NCBI GenBank assembly: GCA_029339195.1
Contig: JAPTJF010000041.1
Span: 1-64,000, forward strand
Direction of reading: 5' to 3'
Length of the DNA: 64,000 nt
DNA from: Micractinium sp. NFX-FRZ
Taxonomy: Eukaryota > Chlorophyta > Trebouxiophyceae > Chlorellales > Chlorellaceae
Under the pieces are notes generated by a model, which saw only the letters and a list, made by a program, of their open reading frames with translations, did no database searches and was not told the origin of the DNA. A program made the translations under genes and the position numbers. This document shows, piece by piece, positions 1 through 9,932 of the stretch. Within the stretch, counting starts at the first letter, position 1. Each line of letters begins with the position of its first letter.

Positions 1-1914
1 CGCGGCTGCACGCCGGGCTGCAGTACTTTGCGGCGCGGCACCTGCAGGCAAGAGGGGCCAGCAGCAGTATGCAGTGCAGAAGTGGGTAGCCAGCACTTTA
101 TATCTTGGCAGCCGCAGACGTGGTGGCAGCGCAAGTCCCAGTGCGAGTGTACCACCTGCCGCACGTTCTGGTGCCGCCTCCGTCGGCGCCAGGCGCAGCC
201 CTGGAAAGCCCCAGCATGCTCACCCGCCACAGCTGCGCAGGTTCCGAGTCTTGCTGCACCCCTCGGCCGCGCACACTCGCACGGCAGCAACAGCAGCAGC
301 CACGGCTGGCGCGGCTGCTTCCGGGACATCTGCTGCCGCCTCCGGCTGCGGGTCATCGGCGTGTGTTGGCGCCGTGTTGCCCGCCGCCGCGCTCTCACCA
401 ACCGGCGTGTCGGTGGCGTGCGCCTGGCCCGCATGCTGCGGCTGACCAGCATTTTCCATTACACGGAGGCCTGCAGCCGCTGCCTGCCTGACCTCCTCGT
501 TGGCGCTACCGTGCAGCTGCTGCAGTGCCGCCGTGCCGCCGGCAGCAGCCACGGCGGCGCTTCGCTTTGGGCTGCCTCGCGCGAGGTTGGTGAGGGCCAC
601 AGCTGCCCGGAACTGCAGGTCGTCGCTGCCGCCGCTGCTGCTGCGCAGGCAGTGCAGCAGGGCATCGATGCCCCCGCCTGCAGCAATGGCTGTGCTGCAC
701 TCTGGGCTGCCACACGCCAAGTTGGACAGCGCAGCGGCTGCGTTGCTCCGCACATCCCCGCTGCCGGTGGTGCGCAAGCGCTGCAGCAGGGCAGCGACTC
801 CGCCCGCCGAGGCAATGGCTGTGCTGCGGGCGGCGCTGCGGGCGGAGAGGTTGCAAAGGACGGAGGCGGCTTGCATGTGGACGAGTGCATCGCTGCTGTG
901 CAGCAGGCGGTGCACCAGCAGTGGGATCGCGCCTGCTGCCGCCACGGCCGCTGCGAATGAAGCTGCGCTGCCCTGCGCGCCGGCGCAGCACAGGTTGGCC
1001 AGCGCCGCTGCTGCGTCTGCCTGCACTGCAGTGCTGCGCTCTGGCTGCAGGCACGCCACCAAGGCCGCAACTCCACCTGCTGCCACAATGGGTGCACTGC
1101 GCTCTGGGTTGGTGGATACAAGATCGGCAAAGGTGCTTGTGATAGCTCGCTGCACCTGCTCGCTGGCGCTGGTGTGCAGGAGACGCACCAGCACCGGAAT
1201 GGCGCCAGCGGCAGCGATGGCCGCCCTCAGAGCCGGCCCCCCACAGGCCAGTGCGTGCAGGGTTTCGGCGGCTGCCGCATGCGCCCCCTCGCCGCTGCCG
1301 CTGCTGCGCAGGACGCCGACCAATGCAGGGATTGCGCCAGCGGCTGCCAGTGCGGCCTGCGTGTCGGGGGCATCTCGACCCAGGGTGCCGAGCACTTGAG
1401 CTGCGTTCTGCACCAATTGCTGGGTTTGCAGATGGCTGCCGCCGCTGCTGGCGCGGCTGCTGATGGTGCGGCTGTTGGTGGTTAGGCAGCGCACGAGCGC
1501 CGGGATGCCGCCAGCCGCGGCGACAGCGGCGCAGCAGGCGGCGCTTCCGCATGTGATCACGAAGAGAGACCCCGCCGCTGATCCTTGCACCGCAATGCTG
1601 GCACGCCCCCGGAGGCACCGCAGCAGCGCTGGTATGCCCCCCGCACCCACAATGGCCGCCTTGCTGTCGGGGTTGTGCCAGGCAAGGGTCGCCAGCACAG
1701 CAGTTGCAGCGAGGAGCAGCAGCTCGCTGCTTCCCGTCTCCAGGCATCTGGCCAGCACGGGAATGCCGCCAGCTGTCACCACCGCCGCGCTGTGCTCGAC
1801 GCTGTCTGTTGTGAGGGCAGCCAGGGCCATGGCGGCAACCGCCTGCTCCGCCTCGCTGACGGCCTGCTGCAGCCGCTGCACCAGCGCTGGGACCGTGCTG
1901 CTTGGCGCCGCCAT
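1..1914 (-). CDS. Armadillo-repeat protein with C-terminal MYND zinc finger (3' end beyond window)
   Basis: Start ATG is at 1914 in a good context (purine-poor but with G at +4). The first exon runs 1914-224 and encodes about 563 residues, nearly all consecutive ~42-residue Armadillo units with the signatures AAGGIPALV and AALSNLACGSPE, followed by an Ala/Pro linker (roughly residues 510-550) and the first MYND half, CAAEGCSKTRNLRSCGG. A GT-AG intron (223-42) joins in phase to an exon at 41-1 continuing CRAAKYCSPACSR, the second zinc-binding half; the rest lies outside the window. ARM repeats form a superhelical protein-binding surface and MYND fingers bind proline-containing peptides, so a scaffold role is likely, but no partner or pathway can be read from the sequence. 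Repeat-rich coding DNA makes the exact repeat number uncertain. A truncated second copy lies at 5.3-6.06 kb. Confidence 0.85.
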
Positions 1915-2552
1915 GGGATGTGTGCGCAGCCAGCAAGAAGCACAAAGTGCAGAGCTGGTAGGTATTGAACCCTGCAAGGGAGCAGGTCCAAGAGCGTGTC
2001 TGGGGTGTGGCACATGAGCTGCTCTGTGGCGGGGCGCGGCAACGTGAAGAGCGGGTCGTCTGCCGCGTGCGGCAGGCGGCGCCTTGCCACGATCGCGACC
2101 CGTCGGCAGCTTATCGCAATGTTAGGAGCCAATAAAGCTGCGGTTCAAGCGCGCTTGAGGTCGCACCTTGGATGATTCGAGGGCCGCGCGCCAGCTTTTC
2201 TGAGAACCGGGGCGCTCACGGCCTGAATGCGCTTGGCTGCTCTTCAGTTGACCCCCTGGATGCATTACCCCCGATAGCTGCACTGCCCGAGCATCAGGAG
2301 GGTGATGTCAGTAGGTGGCAGAGCGCCGCCAGCGGCAGTGGCACAGCAGTGATGTCAACATCCTCCCAATGGCAACTGTGGCAGCCGGTGAGATGACACA
2401 CATGCGCCCCCCATAATCAATGTGGTTATGCGACAGCTGTGTGCGGGGTTAGGCCCCGTGTCCGCGGTCCGCAGGCGGCCGCACAGAGCGGCACACAAAG
2501 ACGGGCGCCAGCAGCAAAACGGCGTGGGGAAACCATCCCAAAATTTCCTCAT
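1915..2552. other. Intergenic, upstream of ARM-MYND gene
   Basis: No gene is supported here. The part next to 1915 should hold the 5' UTR and promoter of the leftward ARM-MYND gene, but I see no TATA-like element I would defend. Confidence 0.5.
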
Positions 2553-2858
2553 GCATGGTAAGATGGTGGTAACATGATGGTCATGTTAACATGGAACAAC
2601 ATAGTGTTGACATGCGCCATGTAAAAACCCAACATGGCTCAACATGGCTCATGTCAACATGAGGCATGTTGCGTTAAGTTGAGATGGCGTCAACATGCCT
2701 CATGTTTGGCAATGTTGCGATGGGGCATCTTGCTGGCATGTTGACCAACATGACACGTCTCTTTGCATGTTGTGATGGGGCGTCTTGCTGGCATGTTGAA
2801 AGCCTTTAACACAGCCCATCTTTTTGCATGTCGGCTTTGGGCATCTTGCTGGCATGCA
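2553..2858. repeat. Left arm of candidate foldback element
   Basis: Irregular repeats of 55-61 bp are built on GGGCATCTTGCTGGCATG, with units beginning near 2723, 2778 and 2839. Upstream of these lie many short CATGTTAACATG and CAACATGGCTCA palindromic words. Confidence 0.7.
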
Positions 2859-4163
2859 CGGGTCCCCAGACTGGCAGATCTGCCAGTACTGGCAGAATGT
2901 ATCAAGAAATCAGGGGGCACTGGCAGAGCAGGGGAACTCTGCCAGGGGGCTGGCAGAAAGAAGTTGCTGCCGGCAGGCACCGCCGCCAGCGGGTCTGACA
3001 AGTCACAGCCTACGTCTGCCACTTCAGTGGCACTAGCCACCCCAAGGCAGCCTCTTTTGCCAGGCAACACGGCCCCTCATCCCATCCAGGCGCCGCCACA
3101 CCGCCTTGATCCCCGCAAGGGGCACAAGCGCCTCTCTGTCCATGGCCCTCCAATTTACCGCCAGTGGAGCAGGCTCTGCTAATGGCCTGCTCACCTCCGC
3201 CAGCGGAACAGGCTCTGCCAGTGGGCTGCCCGCCTCCGCCAGTGCCGCTGCCAGTGCAGGCACGCCCCCTGCGCTCTGGCAGTCTGCATTTTACTGGAAG
3301 AACCTGCTGGCATGCTGAAGTGGCCCTCACGGGAAGGACTGACTGTGTGATGTGCCGAACGCAAAGGCACCAGCAGCCACCTGCTGCACCTGCTGCGCTG
3401 CGCTGTGCACAACTGAAATCATGCCCCGACCCGACCAAGCCCCGACCCGAGCCCGCTATTCCTCAGATCGCTCGTGTACTCAATATTTCGCGCCTAGAGG
3501 CTGGCGGCTGCTTGCGGGACAGCCGTATGACATCCGACGAGCGATGGTTAGGGCAGTTGTTACCCGGCGGGCCGCCCGACACGAGGTGGGCGGGCGCCCG
3601 GAAGCGTTTGCGACTCCAGAGTTAGGGTGGAGGGTCGCGCGCAGCAAGCTGGTGGCTGCGTCGGGCTAGGCGACGGGGCCTTACTCAACCCCATGCTGCA
3701 GGCCAGCTTCTCGCTTGCCCCTGCTCCCTATATGCTCGCTGCAGCACCACGCACAGCCCCGCGCTGCAGCAGATCGCACCGGCTGTCCCCGCCCAACGGC
3801 CGCCACTGCCACCGCCGCCGCCCTTGCGCAGGCCTGCGGGGGCGGGCCTGTGGAGGCGGGCCTGCGGAGGCGAGCCATGGCCACCCCATGCTGCAGAGCG
3901 TGCTCCTCCCTCGCTCTTGCTCCCCATCTGCTCCTACAGCATCATGCACAGCCCCTTGCTGCTGCAGATCGCGCCGACTGTCCGTGCCAAGATCTGCCGC
4001 CGCCGCCCCCGCCACGCACGAAGGCGGCGGGGGCAGGCGGCGGGAGCCAGGCCTGCTGGGGTGCCACCGACTCAGCTCTTGGGCAACAACAGTGGTATTC
4101 ACCACTCCCTTTATGGGAAAATTTTGCAGTGGGAAAAGACGTCGAGGTTGCAGCGAGATGAAG

Positions 4164-4307
4164 CATGTTGATGAGCGCCAACATGGCAGCAAGATGGGGC
4201 ATGTTGATGAGCATCAACATGGCAGCAAAATGGGGCATGTTGATGAGCATCAACACGGCAGCAAGATGAAGCATGTTAAGATGCCGTCAACATGGGCCAT
4301 GTTGACA
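4164..4307. repeat. 36-bp tandem repeat with 22-bp imperfect palindrome, in right arm
   Basis: Units start at 4164, 4200, 4236 and 4272, an exact 36-bp period. The core CATGTTGATG-AG-CATCAACATG has perfect 10-bp inverted arms around 2 nt, and units are separated by GCAGCAAAATGGGG-like sequence. There are no non-repeated spacers and no cas genes, so this is a satellite and not a CRISPR array. Confidence 0.8.
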
Positions 4308-4380
4308 CGACCCATGTTGTGAGTTCTTGTTAACATGGCCTAACATGGACCCATGTTGTTGGCGTTTTAAGTGCATGGCA

Positions 4381-5316
4381 ACACTAGGGGGCAATTTAGG
4401 GATGACCCGGCCCCCCAGCTGCATGGGAAGCTGCGAGCTAGACACCGCCTTGAAAAGGGCCGGGGCGAGTAGAATGTCCGAGGCAGAACCGGACCAAGGT
4501 GTGATGTGGGGTGGGCGTCGCACCGCTGGCGGCACCAGCTGTGCAGTAGCAGGTGCACACCTGAGCTGGCGCCGGCTGACGTAAGCGAGCAGTCGCAGGG
4601 CATTGAAGCTGTGCTCGTGATTGCTCTCCCTGCTACTCAATGCTTACTCAATGCTGCAAGTACTGTGCTGGAAATTGCTCTCCCTTCTAAGCAGTGAACC
4701 CCATGCAGTCCTCAAGCCTGTGCTGCTGCCACCTGTTGTCTACTGCTGAATTGCGCATTGCTCATTACAGGGCTGAACACACGAGAGGCCTGGTGGTTGA
4801 GGTGACTGATGGTTTTCACTTTCACTCCACACACATTGTGTGCCCCAGCAGGACAGCTATGATGCACGGGTCATCAGCATCTCAATCAAGCGATTTGTGG
4901 TGCGCCTCAGCACCCTAGACGGTGCGTGCGGGAGGCGGAGAGCAAGAGAACAAGGGAAGGGTGAGCGCGCGCAGCGGGCTGAGGGAGGCACGCGGGACAG
5001 GGCACTGTAACTTACCCTAACCTTGAAGGTTAGGGGGAGCGCACAACAGTCACACTTTACAAAACAGTTTGCTTAGCTGCTTGGATTGACATCATGCATA
5101 TGATGGGTTGGGGAAGGCCAGGCAGTGCACGCCGCCGGCATGTGCGCCAGCAGGACACTGCCCGGAACCCGCATGCTAGCAACTGGTAGAAAGGGCATGT
5201 GGTATGAGGGCAGGAGGTGGTATCCAATGGTTGAGGCAAACCTCAAAGGGTGGGGGGCTAGAGTGTGCAAGCACCCGCGCCGGCATCACTCCTGGCCCTC
5301 CTTGCAGAACCAAAAC
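4381..5316. other. Intergenic with a telomere-like inverted repeat
   Basis: No gene is supported. At 5015-5035 the sequence CCCTAACCTT-G-AAGGTTAGGG is a perfect 10-bp inverted repeat made of telomere-like CCCTAA/TTAGGG motifs. TTACA at 5057-5061 is a UGUAA signal on the minus strand, 256 nt beyond the stop of the MYND fragment. Confidence 0.5.
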
Positions 5317-6060
5317 TCACATCCCGTGCACAGCGGCAGCTGCGGCGGCTACAAATAGGCGCACGCACTCGGCCTTGTGCGCTGCGGAGTGCGCACGGCT
5401 GCAGGCGTCGCTGCAGTAGCTCACAGCGCCGCACCTGCAGGCAGGCAACGACGTGTGGGCAGGCGGGTGAAGGGGTGAGAAAACTGCCAGAAAGTGGTGA
5501 ACGTCAAGTGCTGGGAAAAGCAGGCAGCATGGCACCCAATTCAGCTGGCGGTTCCCTTTAATAAACAAGCTCATTTGCTTGGTTAGACAAGCTCACTTGC
5601 TGGAGCAACACAACGCAGCTGTGCTCTACTCACCCCCCCTGGCAGTGGCGCAGGCGTCGAGTGTTGCCGCACCCCTCGGCCGCGCACACTCTGGGAGCAG
5701 CCACACTACGGGAGCCCCCGCGCACCACAACTGCACCTGCCGCCACGTCAATGGCAGCAGCTGCATGTGGGGGTGCTGTGCTGCCTGCGGCGGCGGCGGC
5801 CTCGCCCACTGCCGCTGCGCTACGTGCAGCCGCTGCTGCTGTCTCACCAACAGCTGCTGCCTCAGCGTTGCTAGCACCAGACGCGCTGCTGCGCGCACAC
5901 ATGACGTCGAGGGCATGGACTGCTAGGGCTGCCGTCTGCTTGACTGTCTCGCTGCGGCTGTCACGCAATAACTGCTGCAGAGCAGCAGTGCCGCCTGCTG
6001 CATCAATGGCTGAGCAGCATTCCGGGCTGCAACTTGCAAGGTTGCAAAGCGCGCCACCAT
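5317..6060 (-). pseudogene. 5'-truncated paralogue of the ARM-MYND gene
   Basis: On the minus strand an open exon (about 6060-5634) encodes a single ARM unit (ALCNLASCSPECCSAIDAAG, then GGTAALQQLL), a long Ala-rich linker and the MYND half CAAEGCGNTRRLRHCQGG. A GT-AG intron (5633-5435) leads in phase to exon 5434-5317 with CGAVSYCSDACSRAHSAAHK-AEC and stop TGA. All expected MYND Cys/His ligands are present (YCSDAC, HSAAHKAEC), so the finger itself could fold. Upstream of about 6060 the frame loses ARM similarity and no start is evident, against eleven or so ARM units in the neighbouring full copy at 1-1914. The intron position matches that of the neighbour, so this arose by DNA-level segmental duplication, not retroposition. 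A short expressed MYND protein cannot be excluded; a minus-strand UGUAA lies 256 nt downstream. Confidence 0.65.
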
Positions 6061-7669
6061 GCCCGAGCAGGGTCGCCGGACAGTGCCTCGTCGCCTTCCT
6101 CTCTGATTCTGTTGCCGCTGGCTGCTTTCCCCTGCCTGGTTGGACGCTCCACTGAGCTCTGACTGACTGACTGAAGGTGGGTTACACGTCATTTCAGCAC
6201 AAACCTGTGCTGCTTAATGAATAAAGCCTGCATAATGAATGACACATTGAGCTGCGAGCGCGAAAGCATCGCAGGACGAGAATGGAGCTGCTTACCCAAG
6301 GCAGCACGGCAGGGAGACGGGCAGGCACAGCGGCAAGGGGACCCAAACCGGGCGGCGCCCTGCCTTCCCGCTGCCGTGAGCTAAAGCCAGAAGAGGTGTC
6401 ACGGAGCTCTGGTGCCCAAGGGCAGGCTGCTGCCGGCGTTGACGGCTATGATCGACAGCCTGGTTGGAACGGCACACCCCGGCTCCCCTCCGTCCTCCTC
6501 CTTCTCCTCCCGCCCGCCCTTCCCCCTCCATTTGTTCTCAGTTCCTTCCCTGGGGCAAAAAAAACCCTCGGCTGTGAATCTTACAAGTGAACTGTGAATC
6601 TTACAGGTGGTCCGCACGTTAACGTGCTGGGGCTGAGCCCTCTAACCTGTTCAAGCAATACCTGTGGAGGGAGCGGTGGGTGAAAGCGGCACAGCAGCGC
6701 ACAGGCTGGCCAATCGGGCGCAGAAAGGGGCAGGAGAGCGGCGGGCGCCTGGGAGCCACCCCCGAGAACACGGGCATGCTAGGGCGAGCGGGAGGCAACA
6801 TGCGGTAAGGCGGCAAGGGTCGCATAGATCGATACATCAACACCACCTTCAACGGCACGCAAAACAACCGCTGCCCGGGGAAAGCAACAAAAAGGGAGAG
6901 GAAAGCGGAAAGCAACACCCCGCCAACAAGGGCACCACCAAGAATGCAACGACACAGCCGGCCCCGGCACAAGAGCTGGTAAAAGCGTCCAGACAGGCAA
7001 GCAACGGCCGCGGCAAAAGAAGGCAACACTCAAGAAGGCAGGGGACGGGGCGCGCCAAGGGCGACGAGACCCCGCCGAGAGACCGCAGGGAACACGCCAA
7101 GCAACAGATGCACAGCCGAAGCAGCAGCCAGCACCCACCCCGGCACAGGAGCTGGTAAAAGCGGCCAGACAGGCGGACGGGAAGGCAACAGACACGGCGG
7201 CGCAAGGGGTGCAAAGACGGGCTCACGACAGAAGGCGGGGCGGCGACAACACAAGGCGCGCGGGGGGTAGGGCAGCCAGGAAGGCCGAGAGGGGCGAGGC
7301 ACGAGGCCAACGGGAAGGGGAGCCGGAAAGCGGGAAGATGGGAGCAGGCACAAGGGCCTGCAGTCTGGGAAGGGGGGAGGCGCACGGGGAGGGGCTCACG
7401 AGTAGGGCTGGGCAGGAGAGGGCGGGACAGCGAGGCAAAGGGGGGGGGAGGGGGCTGGGACAGCAGGCCGTGAGGGGGGTCAGCAAGGGGGCACGAGGGC
7501 ATAGGGAAAAGGGGTGCAGGGGCGTCGACCGCCGCCGCGGGGATGAGCGGGCTGCTGCGGCGGCGGGGCCGCCACCACAAGTGCTGCTGGTGAGGCATGC
7601 AGAACTGTGGAGAGTGGTTTTTATGCATGTAAGATGTTTGGGGTGACTGGTGATGTCTCTTTCAGCGGC
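6061..7669. other. Intergenic; no gene supported
   Basis: Long open frames occur on both strands but have skewed, proline- or arginine-rich translations without domains, as expected in GC-rich DNA. The only structure I see is a 176-bp-spaced repeat at 6965-7200. Confidence 0.6.
6965..7200. repeat. Direct repeat, period about 176 bp
   Basis: CGGCACAAGAGCTGGTAAAA at 6965 recurs as CGGCACAGGAGCTGGTAAAA at 7141, followed in both by a related GCG(T/G)CCAGACAGGC stretch. Surrounding sequence contains further shorter AAGCAAC repeats. Confidence 0.6.
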
Positions 7670-7741
7670 GATGCCGTAGTGTAGTGGTATGCACGCTCGC
7701 CTTCCAAGCGCGTAGCCCGGGTTCGATCCCCGGCGGCATCA
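7670..7741 (+). tRNA. tRNA-Gly (UCC)
   Basis: A 72-nt cloverleaf: acceptor stem GATGCCG/CGGCATC pairs perfectly, discriminator A at 7741, D arm GTGTAGTGGTATGCAC containing box A, T arm CCGGG-TTCGATC-CCCGG containing box B. The anticodon loop CTTCCAA at 7701-7707 gives anticodon TCC (7703-7705), so it reads GGA and probably GGG glycine codons. The anticodon stem CTCGC/GCGCG carries one T-C mismatch. No intron and no encoded CCA. Confidence 0.93.
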
Positions 7742-8469
7742 TGTTGAACAAGCGATTTGCCGGAGACCTTTTTTGCTCGAGTCCGTACAGCAAGCGCGGC
7801 ACGTGTTTTCGTTTTGGGTAGTCCTAAGGCCAGGTTCAGGGAACAGACCATTACTGCATGGGGCTGGGCGTTCGAGAAAACTGTGTGTCTGTCGCCTCGG
7901 CAGGGGCACCCCTGCCCTTGTGCGCCCCGCGCCCCGCCCCCCGCGCAGTTCGCCCTGCCCAGTGCATCGCCCCTTCCTTTCGCTTCGCAGCTATTTCCCC
8001 ATTTGGATTGCAAGATAGACTTCAGAGAATGCAAGCAGAACTCTAAGCGTTAGAGGCACCCCGAGAAGGCTAGGTGTCTTGCCATGCCCTGCATGGGTCA
8101 ACATTTCCCATTTCCCATTTCCTTGCATGGGTCAACAAAGTTTTGGAGGACGGCAATTTCGCTTCCAAAACGCATTGGATGCCTTCTAACGCGGCGCGGC
8201 TTTACACCTCGGAATGTCGCGGATCAGCCCGCCGCCGGCTCTAGCGTACGTGCATTGCTACAACACGGCGGGGCGGCGTCGGCGTCGGCAGGCGACGGAG
8301 CGGAAGAGCAGGAAAACCAGCGGCAGATCCGCTCAGCCACTGATGCTTAAAGTCCGAAGCCAGCATGGGCCCCCGGGCGCCGAAGCAGAGCGAGGCGGAG
8401 GCACGGCGCGAGGATGCAGAGCGGCTGGGTGCTGCTGTGTTGCGCCGCCCAATCAGCCCCGGCAGCTGT
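7742..8469. other. Intergenic; no gene supported
   Basis: Nothing with coding or RNA character was found. A short direct repeat GCATGGGTCAACA occurs at about 8092 and 8125. Confidence 0.5.
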
Positions 8470-8771
8470 CAGAGAGGGGTCAAGGAGAATGATCCCCTTA
8501 AGGGCGGTGCGCCGGAAGGCCGCGCTACTTCCTATCGATGTAACACGGGCATGTGAGCTGAGAGCAGCGTCGCAGAGGCCAGAACAGAGAGCTACCACCG
8601 TGCCGAAAATGGCCGGTCACGCGCGCCCCGCCTGGCCGCCGGCTGGCCTTTAATTCAAGTAGATTACACCTTGGGGAGCACGGGGAGCTATTTACATGTG
8701 GAATCCGTGCAGTATTCAGCGCGGCATGGGCCGCCGCCCTTAAGGGGATCATTCTCCTTGACCCCTCTCTG
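8470..8771. mobile_element. MITE-like element with 38-bp perfect terminal inverted repeats
   Basis: The 38-bp sequence at 8470-8507, beginning CAGAGAGGGGTCAAGGAGAA and ending CCTTAAGGGCGG, is repeated exactly as its reverse complement at 8734-8771. The 226-bp interior has no open frame with recognisable product. Flanks GCAGCTGT (left) and the reverse of GCAGCTCTGA (right) are themselves similar, so the inverted similarity may extend beyond 38 bp; I could not assign a clean target-site duplication. About 300 bp with long terminal inverted repeats is typical of a miniature inverted-repeat transposable element. Confidence 0.75.
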
Positions 8772-9932
8772 TCAGAGCTGCAGCCCTCGAGGCGGCTGTG
8801 CGGGCACGGGAGGACAGCAGCTCCGGCCCTGCTCTAGTCTGATAATATCCTTTCTTCCTTCCTTCCTTCCTTCCTGTTACACCGTGTACACTGAAGGCCT
8901 CTTATCCAAGCCGGCCGGGCCGCCAAAGGCGGCCGGACGGCCCGACCGCCGGCCACGCGGGCCGCGGCCGAGCCGCCAACCGCTGGGCTCTGTGTGGGTG
9001 TGCTCTGTTGGAAGGATGGATGGATGGATGGATGGATGCTGCATGTATGGTATCATAAATGACCCCTGCCCCATCCTTGACCCCACCCGCCCCTTTTTTT
9101 CAACCGTTGACCGGCGGTCAACCACCCGCCGCCGCTGACGGGCGCCCCCGAATGAACCACGCCAGTGCAGCGTTTTTACGTTCTCATCGCCTTTTTTGAC
9201 AGCCTGGTGAGCAAGAATATGTATTTTTTATGCTGCACTGCGCGTTTTTGATGGGTCAAATTGAGATGTGAATTTGGCTAACCCCGCCGTCCCTGGCACC
9301 GCCGCCGCCCGGGGCGACGGTATGGGGTATGGCGTCCCCCTTGACCCGATGCAAGCCCCCCGCGAACCTGTTGCATTGCACCCAACAGCTGTGGTGTGCT
9401 TTCTCCCTACACTAACATTGCAATCCCCCCTTTTTGCTGCCCCCTCGTCTTTTGCCTTGCTCTTTATCAGCCAGCTGCATCGGTCAGCCCGCTGTGCTTT
9501 CCTGCTCCCCCTCCCTTGCTTGCCTGGCAGCCCCTTGCTGTCCCGGGGTCTGTGTCGCACTTTGTTTGCGGGATTCAGACTGTAAACCCCCAAAAGCAAG
9601 GGCTGGCTGGCTGGCTGGCTGCTGGACCACCAGGCGCGTCCATCTTGGCTCGTCCAAGACCTGCCAGCCTGAGGGGCTCGTCTTGGTGCAGCAAAAGCAG
9701 CCGGCCCCACGAAGCCAGGGCGGCAGGTGAGAGGGTTGGGTCGTAGGGCTGTGAGCAGTCGTGGGCCTGCTGCGCCAGCAGAATCCTTGGCTACAGTGCC
9801 TGCCAAGGTCAGTTGCGCATGCCTGGGGGCTGTCTGGGAGGTTGAGGCAGGTCCGAGGCCGCCCCGTCCTGTTGCCCAGGCCGCCAACGCCTGCCCCGCC
9901 CGCCCTGGCCGCCACACCTGCGCAGTGCCGCC
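8772..9932. other. Intergenic with tetranucleotide microsatellites
   Basis: A (TTCC)n tract lies at 8853-8875 and a (GGAT)n tract at 9014-9038. No gene is supported; the region next to 9932 should contain the promoter and 5' UTR of the rightward gene. A long minus-strand open frame across 9.2-10.2 kb has no domain. Confidence 0.55.

Larger units (their letters stand above)
2553..4380. mobile_element. Candidate foldback-type element with repetitive inverted arms
   Basis: Two AT-richer blocks full of the words CATGTTGA and TCAACATG flank about 1.3 kb of ordinary GC-rich DNA. The left arm (about 2553-2858) reads GGGCATCTTGCTGGCATGTT; the reverse complement of the right arm (about 4145-4380) reads CCCATCTTGCTGCCATGTTG. 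The arms are therefore related in inverted orientation and each is internally repetitive. The outer parts also match loosely in inverted orientation (GTCATGTTAAC against GCCATGTTAAC). No transposase-like reading frame is visible inside, so if mobile it is non-autonomous. Target-site duplications were not resolved. It could also be two independent satellite blocks. Confidence 0.5.

Noticed and set aside
4164..4307. Possible CRISPR-like array with 36-bp period
   Set aside because: The whole unit repeats without unique spacers, the host is eukaryotic and there are no cas genes.
6849..7628. 259-codon minus-strand frame with hydrophobic Leu/Cys/Phe-rich stretches
   Set aside because: The hydrophobic segments come from the 176-bp repeat and purine-rich plus strand; no start context, splice support or domain.
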